From: Gemmatimonas phototrophica
GTDB taxonomy: Bacteria > Gemmatimonadota > Gemmatimonadetes > Gemmatimonadales > Gemmatimonadaceae
Direction of reading: 5' to 3'
DNA length: 64,000 nt
Assembly (NCBI RefSeq): GCF_000695095.2
Contig: NZ_CP011454.1
Span: forward strand, 3,286,001-3,350,000
Positions 43,571-51,461 of this stretch are shown in pieces (position 1 is the first letter of the stretch; each line of letters starts with the position of its first letter). The notes under the pieces are model-generated. The model made no database searches. It was not told where the DNA came from and was given only the letters and a program-made list of their open reading frames with translations. The position numbers and the translations under genes were made by a program.

Positions 43571-44783
43571 CTCGCAACCGTTCCTGCCATTCGCACTCCC
43601 TGACCTCACCGAGACGGAGATTGATGCCGTAGTGCGGGTCCTCCGGTCCGGTTGGATTACGACGGGTCCCGAAACGCGCGCCTTCGAGCAGGAGTTCGCA
43701 GAGCGGCTTGGCGTACGCCATGCCATTGCCGTCAGTTCATGTACGGCGGCCCTTCACCTCGCCCTCGAGGCGGTCGGCGTTCGGGCGGGTGATGAGGTGC
43801 TGACCACGACCATCACGTTTACGGCAACGGCAGAGGTGGTCGAATATCTGGGAGCACGCACACGCTTTGTGGACGTGGAAGACGATACGCTCAACATGTC
43901 GCCATTCGCGACCCGCGCCATGATCGAGCGGGAATACCAGCAGTCTCCGGATGGCAGCTACCGGCACCGCGTTACAGGTGGACGGCTGGCCGCCATTGTA
44001 CCCGTGCACTATGCGGGTCATCTGGTGGACATGCCGGCCTTCCTCGACCTCGGCAGGGAATACGCCATTCCGGTCGTCGACGACGCAGCGCACGCATTAC
44101 CGGCGTCATTGCATGGTCAATCCGTCGGGACGTTTGGCAATCCCACTGCGTTCAGTTTCTATGCCACCAAGACACTGGCCGTTGGCGACGGTGGTATGCT
44201 GACCACCGATGACGATGCCATTGCCGCGCGTGCGCGCATCATGAGCCTGCACGGAATCAGCCGGGATGCCTGGAAGCGATATCGCCAGGATGGCACGTGG
44301 TACTACGAGGTGCTCGAGCCTGGATTCAAGTACAACATGACCGACATCGCTGCCGCGCTGGGTCGGGTGCAACTCTCCCGGCTTGATGACATGACGGCGC
44401 GGCGCGCCGCTCTGGCGGCGCGCTATGACGCGGCCTTCGCCAATGGGGACACCATTCGCGTTCCGGTCGTTCGCCCGGGGGTGCAGACGGCCTGGCATCT
44501 CTATCCGATCCGTCTCAACGCGTCAGCTGGAGTATCCCGCGACGAACTGATTGAGGCTCTGAAGGCCCGAGGTATCGGCACGAGCGTTCACTTCATTCCC
44601 CTGCACCGTCAGCCCTTTTACGCCAACAAGTATGGCTATTCACCCGCCGATTTCCCCATCGCCGAGGCGGCCTACGCACAGTATCTCTCCCTGCCTTTGT
44701 ACTCAGGAATGAGCGACGCGGACGTCGAGCGCGTCATCGAGGCCATAGGGGAAGTCATTCCGGTCATGGCGGAGAGCCGCTGA
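43563..44783 (+). CDS. DegT/DnrJ/EryC1-family sugar aminotransferase
   Basis: 406 aa from ATG 43563, with the ribosome site GGAGG 10 nt upstream. Motifs: PLTETEIDAVV-like start, SGWITTGPETRAFEQEFAERLGV, AVSSCTAALHLALEAV, PVHYAGHLVDM, VVDDAAHALPA and the PLP Lys in FSFYATKTLAVGDGGML. The family transfers amino groups to keto sugars bound to UDP or dTDP. The sugar made here is unknown; no partner dehydratase lies in this locus. Confidence 0.94.
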   Translation: MPDSQPFLPFALPDLTETEIDAVVRVLRSGWITTGPETRAFEQEFAERLGVRHAIAVSSCTAALHLALEAVGVRAGDEVLTTTITFTATAEVVEYLGARTRFVDVEDDTLNMSPFATRAMIEREYQQSPDGSYRHRVTGGRLAAIVPVHYAGHLVDMPAFLDLGREYAIPVVDDAAHALPASLHGQSVGTFGNPTAFSFYATKTLAVGDGGMLTTDDDAIAARARIMSLHGISRDAWKRYRQDGTWYYEVLEPGFKYNMTDIAAALGRVQLSRLDDMTARRAALAARYDAAFANGDTIRVPVVRPGVQTAWHLYPIRLNASAGVSRDELIEALKARGIGTSVHFIPLHRQPFYANKYGYSPADFPIAEAAYAQYLSLPLYSGMSDADVERVIEAIGEVIPVMAESR

Positions 44784-44785
44784 TC

Positions 44786-45511
44786 ATGCGTGCCATGGCC
44801 GTGCCCTCGCGTCGAAAGCGCCATGACCAATGGCAGCGCAGCGTGGACGTTCTGATCGCGGCCGGCGCGCTGCTCACCCTGCTGCCACTCCTGGGCGTGA
44901 TCGCGCTTCTTGTCGTGCTGACAGATGGACATCCCGTCTTCTTTCGGCAAACGCGCATTGGGCGATTCGGACAGCCCTTTACCCTGTTGAAGTTCCGTTC
45001 GATGCGGACGGGGAGCGGCTCGTTGGTCACCGTCGCCGGCGACTCGCGCATTACACCAATCGGTTCGCTCCTGCGACGCACCAAACTGGATGAGCTCCCG
45101 CAACTCTGGAACGTCCTGGTGGGCGAGATGAGCATTGTGGGTCCGCGGCCGGAAGTCCCACAGTTCGTGGCGACATGGCCCGTACTGTTCCATTCCATCA
45201 GCAATCTGCGTCCCGGCCTCACCGACTTGGCGTCCTTGGCCCTTGCTGATGAGGAGCAGTTGCTGGGCCGCCACCGCGGAGAACCCGACTTCTATCAGCA
45301 GCGCTTGCTGCCCCGCAAGCTGGCCATGGCCCGCCTGTATCGCCGGCACCGCTCACTGTGGCTCGATGGTGTGCTCATGGCTGGCACGGCCGTACGTATT
45401 TTGGGCGCGCGGTCGTTGGCGGCCAATATGATTGGGATGTCGCTCATTGAACGGGTACGCTATGAAGTGCCCCCACGCCGGCACGGGTGGCAGGCAGGAC
45501 TGGTCGCATGA
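44786..45511 (+). CDS. Monotopic phosphoglycosyl transferase (initiating sugar transferase)
   Basis: 241 aa. One hydrophobic re-entrant segment (VDVLIAAGALLTLLPLLGVIALLVVL), then the PGT core: FFRQTRIGRFGQPFTLLKFRSMRTG, RRTKLDELPQLWNVLVGEMSIVGPRPE and LRPGLTDLASL. It has the short PglC-like architecture, without the extra N-terminal helices of WcaJ/WbaP. The enzyme loads the first sugar phosphate onto undecaprenyl phosphate. Next gene overlaps by ATGA. Confidence 0.94.
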   Translation: MRAMAVPSRRKRHDQWQRSVDVLIAAGALLTLLPLLGVIALLVVLTDGHPVFFRQTRIGRFGQPFTLLKFRSMRTGSGSLVTVAGDSRITPIGSLLRRTKLDELPQLWNVLVGEMSIVGPRPEVPQFVATWPVLFHSISNLRPGLTDLASLALADEEQLLGRHRGEPDFYQQRLLPRKLAMARLYRRHRSLWLDGVLMAGTAVRILGARSLAANMIGMSLIERVRYEVPPRRHGWQAGLVA

Positions 45512-46638
45512 CAACGCCACACGATCGGGGCGTCTTGCTGAATGTCACAACGGGCCTGGCCATGGGCGGTGCCGAGGTGCAATTGGTTGCGCTGGCTACG
45601 CGCCTGCAGGCGCGTGGATGGCGTGTGCACGTCGCCACGATGCTGGAGCCGACAGCATTTTTGCCGGAATTGGAAGCCGCGGGCATTGTGGTGCACCGTC
45701 TCGGCATGCGACGTGGAGTCGCGGACCCGCGAGCGCTCCTGCGGTTGGCTTCCGTGGTACGACAGGTTCGCCCGGACGTCGTACACAGTCATATGGTACA
45801 CGCGAACCTGCTTGCGCGCATGACACGGCTTTTTGCCAGCACCCCGAACCTGGTGTGCACGGCACACAATGTCGATGAGGGAGGGCGTGCGCGTGAGATC
45901 GCGTACCGGGCCACCGATGCCTTGGCAACGGTCACGACCAGCATGTGCGTACGTGGGGTCGAGCGGTATGTGAAGGTGGGCGCTGTACCTGCCCATCGCA
46001 TTCGATATGTCCCGAACGGTGTTGACGTGCATCGATTCAGCCTGGATCCCGCGCTGCGTCAGCACGTCCGGAGCGCTCTCGGAATCGATGATGCGTTTGT
46101 GTGGTTGTGCACGGGTCGCCTGGAGCCGGTGAAACAGCACACCCTGCTCGTTGACGCCATTGCGCAATGTGCACCGGACCGTCGGCTCGTGTTGCTGCAC
46201 GCCGGTCAGGGCCCCTTGGAGGGCGAGGTGCGCGCCCGTGTTGCCGCGCTCGGACTGGAAGATCGCATACGCCTGCTGGGACTGCGCACGGATATTCCGG
46301 CGCTCCTTGCTGCGGCGGATGGGTTTGTCCTGTCGTCGAGCATGGAAGGACTCCCCTTGGTCCTGCTGGAGGCGGCGGCCTCGCATGTGCCGTGTGTGGT
46401 TCCTGATGTTGGCGGATGTGCTGAGATCGTGCGTCATGGGACGACCGGTATTGTCGTTGCACCGAACTCGGCACCAGCACTCGCACAGGGAATGACACAA
46501 TTGATGTCGCTGAGTCGAGAGGAGCGGATGCACATGGGAACCGCGGCACGCCGACACGTCGAGCAGGGCTATGACATCGAAGGCGTGGTCGATCGTTGGG
46601 AGCAGCTCTACGCTGACGTTCGGAGGAGAGCCGCATGA
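45508..46638 (+). CDS. GT4-family glycosyltransferase
   Basis: 376 aa from ATG 45508, overlapping the previous stop. GT-B fold: N-terminal NVTTGLAMGGAEVQLVALATRLQARGW, VHSHMVHANLLARMTRLF, RYVPNGVDVHRF; C-terminal CTGRLEPVKQHTLLVDAI, the donor motif DGFVLSSSMEGLPLVLLEAAAS with E of EGLP, and DVGGCAEIV. Retaining enzyme adding a sugar to the lipid-linked repeat unit; acceptor and donor not predictable. Confidence 0.93.
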   Translation: MTTPHDRGVLLNVTTGLAMGGAEVQLVALATRLQARGWRVHVATMLEPTAFLPELEAAGIVVHRLGMRRGVADPRALLRLASVVRQVRPDVVHSHMVHANLLARMTRLFASTPNLVCTAHNVDEGGRAREIAYRATDALATVTTSMCVRGVERYVKVGAVPAHRIRYVPNGVDVHRFSLDPALRQHVRSALGIDDAFVWLCTGRLEPVKQHTLLVDAIAQCAPDRRLVLLHAGQGPLEGEVRARVAALGLEDRIRLLGLRTDIPALLAAADGFVLSSSMEGLPLVLLEAAASHVPCVVPDVGGCAEIVRHGTTGIVVAPNSAPALAQGMTQLMSLSREERMHMGTAARRHVEQGYDIEGVVDRWEQLYADVRRRAA

Positions 46639-48527
46639 CGCGCGCGGCGCCAAGCGATCAGCCGGTTCGCATCCTGCACATCGTGGGCGGGTCCGCCTTT
46701 GGCGGCGGCTCCATGGTAATCCTGGATCTTGTGCAATCGGCGGTGTCGCACGGTCACGCGGTATCCGTACTGACCACGGAGCCACTCCTGTCGGCTCGCA
46801 CGCGTGCGCTCGGGGGCAACGTGATCGATGTGAACGCCATTGAACGACGGTTGCATCCCTGGTACGATGTCCGCGGCCTCATTCGGCTCGTGCAAGTACT
46901 GCGCAGACATTCGTTCGATGTCGTACACACCCATACTTCGAAAGCCGGCGTGCTCGGTCGGATTGCGGCATTCGTGACCAGGGTCCCGGTCGTCGTGCAT
47001 ACCATGCACGGCATGGCCGTGCATGATCGTTCACCCCGCTGGGCAATCCTGGCGACGGCGGCGGTTGAGAAGCTCATGGCTTTGTGTGCCCACCGCGTGG
47101 TAACCGTCAGCCAGTGGCATCGAAGCTGGGCCCTGTCCCTCGGCATTTCACACGAGGGCAAGCTGCTCGCCATACCAAACGGAGTGAGGCAGGATCGTAC
47201 GCCGGCACGGAGCGTTGAGTCCATTCGAGAGGAACTGCGCGTGGCATCGCACGAAAGCCTGGTGCTGTGCGTCAGCCGTATTGCGGCCGGAAAGGGGCTG
47301 GAAGATCTGGTGCACGCCATGTCGTTGATGCGCACCTTGGCACCGGCGCGCGCAGCGGCGCTTCGGATCGCGGGAACAGGTTCGACGTTGGATGTGCTTC
47401 GCACGGTAGTGGCGGAGGCCGGCTTTGATGCCAACGACGTGCTCATTGGACATCGCGATGACGTCGATGACCTGCTGGCGGCGGCCGACGTGGTGGTTCA
47501 TCCCTCACATCGTGAAGGGCTCTCGCTCGCATTGCTGGAGTCCATGATGGCTGGATGCACACTGGTGGCGAGTGCGATTCCAACCGCTCAGGAGGCGACG
47601 GCAAGCGGAGAGGCGGCATGGTTATACGAACCGGGGAACGTGCCAGCGCTGGCCAGTGCTTTGCGTCGTGCTATTCACGATCCGCGTGAGTCTGCGCGCC
47701 GGCGACAGTTCGCGCGGCGTCGTGCCCGCGAGGAATACAGCGTGTCCTCGATGCAGGATCGGTATGGCGAGGTGTACAACCGTTTGCTGCTGGAACGCAC
47801 TGGCCGACTGGCAGAGCCGAAGGGGGACGTACACGTAGGCGCTGTGGACGAACGCGATATCCCGACGTTGGTGGCGCTGCATCGTTCGGCGTTCCCCGGC
47901 TTCTTCCTGACACGCCTCGGCGATGGCGTGCTGGCGCAGTACTATCGATGCGCACTGGATGCCCCGGGAGGTATCCTGCGGCTCGCGACAGTTGGCGGCG
48001 TGCCGGTGGGCTTCGCCTGCGGCACCAGCCAACCCGCCGCCTTGATGAGGACACTAGTGAAGCGGGCGCCGCGCATTGGCCTCGCGCTGCTTGGCGAATG
48101 TCTTCGTCGGCCAGCCCTGTTGCTCCAACTGATTGGGCGTATTGCCGGTCGTACACGCGATGTCGTGTTGGCGGCCGCCGTCCCGGCGGCGCGGGCGAAC
48201 GACGGTCTGGCTCACACCGGGGCAGAGCTGACCTCGATAGCCGTCCATCCTCGTGCTGCAGGACGTGGGATTGGTCAACTCCTGGTGATCGCGTTTGGCA
48301 AAGTCGCAGCTGCCAAGGGATCGACCGTGGTGCATCTGACGACCGATTCGGCGGACAATTCGCGTGTTCAGTCTTTCTACGAACGACTGGGCTTCAAAAG
48401 AACGGGCACCCTACAGCGAGGGCCCACTCGTTCGATGTGTGCCTATCAGATTGGGGTGAACGATTTGTGCCCCCCGGGACCACAGCCTGGAGTACGGCAT
48501 GATGATGCGGCACGATCGGCAGCCTGA
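46635..48527 (+). CDS. Fusion of a GT4 glycosyltransferase and a GNAT acetyltransferase
   Basis: 630 aa. Residues about 1-390 are a GT-B glycosyltransferase (IVGGSAFGGGSMVILDLV, HTHTSKAGVLGRIAAFVTRVPVVVHTMHG, AIPNGVRQDR, VVHPSHREGLSLALLESMMAG). Residues about 398-600 are a GNAT domain: VGAVDERDIPTLVALHRSAFPGFFL and the acetyl-CoA loop ELTSIAVHPRAAGRGIGQLLV, then DNSRVQSFYERLGFKRTG. The two would transfer a sugar and acetylate it or its neighbour. Upstream overlap ATGA, downstream overlap 29 bp. Confidence 0.9.
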   Translation: MTRAAPSDQPVRILHIVGGSAFGGGSMVILDLVQSAVSHGHAVSVLTTEPLLSARTRALGGNVIDVNAIERRLHPWYDVRGLIRLVQVLRRHSFDVVHTHTSKAGVLGRIAAFVTRVPVVVHTMHGMAVHDRSPRWAILATAAVEKLMALCAHRVVTVSQWHRSWALSLGISHEGKLLAIPNGVRQDRTPARSVESIREELRVASHESLVLCVSRIAAGKGLEDLVHAMSLMRTLAPARAAALRIAGTGSTLDVLRTVVAEAGFDANDVLIGHRDDVDDLLAAADVVVHPSHREGLSLALLESMMAGCTLVASAIPTAQEATASGEAAWLYEPGNVPALASALRRAIHDPRESARRRQFARRRAREEYSVSSMQDRYGEVYNRLLLERTGRLAEPKGDVHVGAVDERDIPTLVALHRSAFPGFFLTRLGDGVLAQYYRCALDAPGGILRLATVGGVPVGFACGTSQPAALMRTLVKRAPRIGLALLGECLRRPALLLQLIGRIAGRTRDVVLAAAVPAARANDGLAHTGAELTSIAVHPRAAGRGIGQLLVIAFGKVAAAKGSTVVHLTTDSADNSRVQSFYERLGFKRTGTLQRGPTRSMCAYQIGVNDLCPPGPQPGVRHDDAARSAA

Positions 48528-49668
48528 GGTCGTACCACCCGCAGGCCGGCCGGTGGCCTTGTTTCTCCCGTCGCTCACCGGTGGCGGCGCCGAACGCGCC
48601 ATTATTGACGCGGCCAGAACACTGCATGGCGACGGCCTGATCGTGGATCTGGTGGTTGCCTCAGCGAAGGGCGCCTATCGCAACGAAGTCCCGGAGGGCG
48701 TGCGCCTGGTTGATCTGCAGTGTCGGCGCACGGCCTCGGCGTTGCTGCCCCTCTCGCAATACCTCAATCGCACCAATCCGCAGGCACTGTTGTCAGCGCT
48801 GACTCACGCCAATGTCGTTGCCGTAATGGCGAGGCGCTTGGCGGGGTGGAAGGGGCGTTTGATTGTGAGTGAGAGGAATACCCTTTCCTCAGCGTGGGGT
48901 CGATGGTCGCCAGCACGACGCCGTCTGCAAGCGGCCGTACTCGCCCAGGTGTATCGACAGGCGGATGGGATAGCTACGGTATCGAAGGGCGTTGCCGATG
49001 ATCTTGTGGAGCTGCTCTCACTGAATCCCGCCACCGTGCGAGTGTTGTACAATGCGACGGCCGCGCCGCACCTGCTCGAGCGTGCCGCCCAACCCCTGGA
49101 CGATCCGTGGCTCGCCCCCGGCGCACCGCCACTGATTCTTGGTGTCGGCCGACTCGATCCACAGAAGGATTTCGGCACGCTGCTTCGTGCGCTCCAGTTG
49201 GCCCGCGCATCGCTTGCGGAAACACCAGCGGCTCAACCGCGCCTGATGATCCTCGGCGAGGGCCCAGAGCGTCCCAGCCTCGAAGCCGAATGCCATTCTC
49301 TTGGGCTCACGGATCACGTGCGATTTCCCGGCTTCGCGGACAATCCATTTGCATGGATGGCGCGCGCCCATCTGTTCGTGCTGTCGTCCCGTTTTGAGGG
49401 GTTGCCGAACGTGCTTATTCAGGCACTGGCGGTCGGGTGCCCTGCCATCAGCACGCGATGCCCGAGTGGTCCAGAAGAGATTCTCGCTGATGGACGGTAT
49501 GGTGTGCTGGTGCCGGTAGGCGACCCCGGTGCGCTGGGGAGGGCGATTGCGGCCGCCTGTCTCAAGCCCCGCGGCACCGTCGACGACGCTGCTGTTTCGC
49601 CCTTCCGACCCGCAGCCGTTCGGAGCGTGCTCCGAGATATGCTGCAGCTGGATGTGACCTACCAGTAA
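48499..49668 (+). CDS. GT4-family glycosyltransferase
   Basis: 389 aa. Start at ATG 48499 inside the previous gene. FLPSLTGGGAERAIIDAARTL, VSERNTLSSAWGRW, VLYNATAAPHLLER, GVGRLDPQKDFGTLLRAL, LILGEGPERPSLE-type turn, HLFVLSSRFEGLPNVLIQALAVGCP and CPSGPEEILADGRYGVLVP. Resembles PglA/AmsD-type N-acetylgalactosamine or galactose transferases, but donor is not certain. Last gene of the polysaccharide operon; its end overlaps the convergent DUF2279 gene by 10 bp. Confidence 0.93.
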   Translation: MMMRHDRQPEVVPPAGRPVALFLPSLTGGGAERAIIDAARTLHGDGLIVDLVVASAKGAYRNEVPEGVRLVDLQCRRTASALLPLSQYLNRTNPQALLSALTHANVVAVMARRLAGWKGRLIVSERNTLSSAWGRWSPARRRLQAAVLAQVYRQADGIATVSKGVADDLVELLSLNPATVRVLYNATAAPHLLERAAQPLDDPWLAPGAPPLILGVGRLDPQKDFGTLLRALQLARASLAETPAAQPRLMILGEGPERPSLEAECHSLGLTDHVRFPGFADNPFAWMARAHLFVLSSRFEGLPNVLIQALAVGCPAISTRCPSGPEEILADGRYGVLVPVGDPGALGRAIAAACLKPRGTVDDAAVSPFRPAAVRSVLRDMLQLDVTYQ

Positions 49669-50510
49669 AGTCCGATGAGCGACGTCTTGTTGCCGGTGTA
49701 GACGAGGGCGGGTCCGGGAAGGCGCAGATTGTGGAGCGCCTTCTTGACCCGCATCCACGCCGGGTGATTGCCCGGTAACCGTTCGGCATCCAGATCGAGC
49801 CCGAGCACATATTCGCTGGGCGTGCCGCCCCCAAAAGCGCGACGTCCCACGGACAGCCGGACCGGCGAGGGCCACACCTTGGCCGCCGAACGCGGCAACA
49901 GGTCGTGCACGTTGGTGGAGAGCCATGCCGTCTGCTGGCTGTAGTCCATCAGCGCCCCACGTGGACCACGACGACGAAACACTGCACGGGGCGCCACGGA
50001 GAAGGAGGGCGTCACCTTCTCGAGCACCGGTACATAGGCCTGTGCGACCGCATAACCCGCGCCGAGCGCATCTACGGCAAGGTCGGTAGGGCTGAACCCG
50101 TTGTAATATCCATCGGCAACTTCCTTGGCGAGACCAACGGTCATCGCCACCGAAGCGCTCCGCCAAGCGGCGCGCCGACGCGCCCCCTGGTCGCCACACG
50201 TCGGCGTCACAGCCGCGCGGGCGATATGATAGGTGCCCAAGGCATGAAGGTGCGAACTGGGATCGGCAAGGATGACGGCCCGGTTCGGCTCATGGGCCAT
50301 GCGCCAGCCGGCGGACCGCGTCGTCCCTTCATATTCCAGTGCCGTAGCCAGCCCTGACATGACGGTCTGCGTGGCAATGGTTACCCGGTTCACCTGCACC
50401 TCGCAGAAAGGATCCTGTGCTCGTACGGATGCCGGCATGCCCCAAAGTCCTATGAGAGCGATTGCCCGTACCGTCCAGTTGCTCCGTCCGTGCACCACTG
50501 CCCGCATCAT
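49659..50510 (-). CDS. DUF2279 (YfiM-like) exported protein
   Basis: 283 aa from ATG 50510, with GGAGGAC just upstream as ribosome site. Signal peptide (AIALIGLWGMPASVRAQ). The DUF2279 region has ADPSSHLHALGTYHIARAAV, SASVAMTVGLAKEVADGYYNGFSPTDLAVDALGAGYAVA (conserved H, GKE and DLxxDxxG), with small-residue helices that may insert in the membrane. The C-terminal half is beta-rich. Function unknown in this family. Convergent with the polysaccharide operon. The 228 bp between it and the SURF1 gene hold no gene. Confidence 0.78.
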   Translation of the reverse strand: MMRAVVHGRSNWTVRAIALIGLWGMPASVRAQDPFCEVQVNRVTIATQTVMSGLATALEYEGTTRSAGWRMAHEPNRAVILADPSSHLHALGTYHIARAAVTPTCGDQGARRRAAWRSASVAMTVGLAKEVADGYYNGFSPTDLAVDALGAGYAVAQAYVPVLEKVTPSFSVAPRAVFRRRGPRGALMDYSQQTAWLSTNVHDLLPRSAAKVWPSPVRLSVGRRAFGGGTPSEYVLGLDLDAERLPGNHPAWMRVKKALHNLRLPGPALVYTGNKTSLIGLYW

Positions 50511-50738
50511 GTCCTCCGAGAGTGAACGCCGGCGTTCGTGCCGACACCTCCGACGGAGCAACCCACGGGCCACATATGGACGAGCTCGCCTGTTTCACCA
50601 CGGGCAAAACTGTTCCGCTCGTGGGTAGACAGCGCGTTTCACAGGCATTTAGGGACATTACTATCCGGAATGAGAACTGTTGCACACTCGCAACAGCATG
50701 TGTTGATCATTTACAGCAGAGCTCGCCATCCGCCAATG

Positions 50739-51461
50739 TCAAGAGCGGCTCCGACTGCGGGTGAATAGCACAAACCCCACGACAAAGACGGCAGCAAATC
50801 CGAACCACTGGAGCGCATAAGAAAGGTGAGGCCCATCGGTCACCGGCGGCGGCGGAACACGAACCGGGCGTGTGATGTCCTGCATGATGGTGTCACCCAG
50901 CGCCAGCAGGACAAAAGGTGCGACCGGTCGGCCAATGAGCGTGGCCATGGTATCGCGATCGAGCAGCCGCATTGCGCGCGGTGAGGAGCGCATGACGGCC
51001 TGGCCTGGCTTGGGTGGCGGGAATGATGTGAGCAACGCGTCAAGCTCCAACGTGTCCGCTTCCTGCGCTTTGTCGAAGTCCACCGTGCGGCCGTCCGCGG
51101 CGTAGACGTACCCGCGCAGCACGATGATGGTGGTATCGCCCCAACTGCCGTCCAGTGGGCGCACCGGCGTGAGCATGTACACACCGGGTGACCCGTTCTG
51201 CGAGCGCGTTGCGTGGACGAGTTCTTTCGAATAGTCCGCGACACCACGTACCGTGACACGGCGCCAGTGCGTGGCACTCGTGTCCTGCCCCTGCAACGCG
51301 GCCAACGACAGCGGTGGCTGTGCGCCGCGCGACGTGACAATGACATTTTGCGCACGCCGCTGCGACAACCGATCCAGCTGCCAGAGTCCCAATCGCACGC
51401 ACACCGCCGCCGTGGCGGCGGTGAGCAGACCAAACACTATAGTGCGCCCACGCGTACTCAT
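50739..51461 (-). CDS. SURF1-family cytochrome oxidase assembly protein
   Basis: 240 aa with one helix at each end (IVFGLLTAATAAVCVRLGLWQLDR and LSYALQWFGFAAVFVVGFVLF), the SURF1 topology. Signature GLWQLDRLSQRRAQN at the start, VYMLTPVRPLDGSWGDTTIIVLRGYVYAADGRTVD in the middle and GPHLSYALQWF at the end. SURF1 helps insert heme a into cytochrome c oxidase. It overlaps glgB by 4 bp and is probably expressed from the glgB promoter, an odd functional pairing. Confidence 0.93.
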   Translation of the reverse strand: MSTRGRTIVFGLLTAATAAVCVRLGLWQLDRLSQRRAQNVIVTSRGAQPPLSLAALQGQDTSATHWRRVTVRGVADYSKELVHATRSQNGSPGVYMLTPVRPLDGSWGDTTIIVLRGYVYAADGRTVDFDKAQEADTLELDALLTSFPPPKPGQAVMRSSPRAMRLLDRDTMATLIGRPVAPFVLLALGDTIMQDITRPVRVPPPPVTDGPHLSYALQWFGFAAVFVVGFVLFTRSRSRS

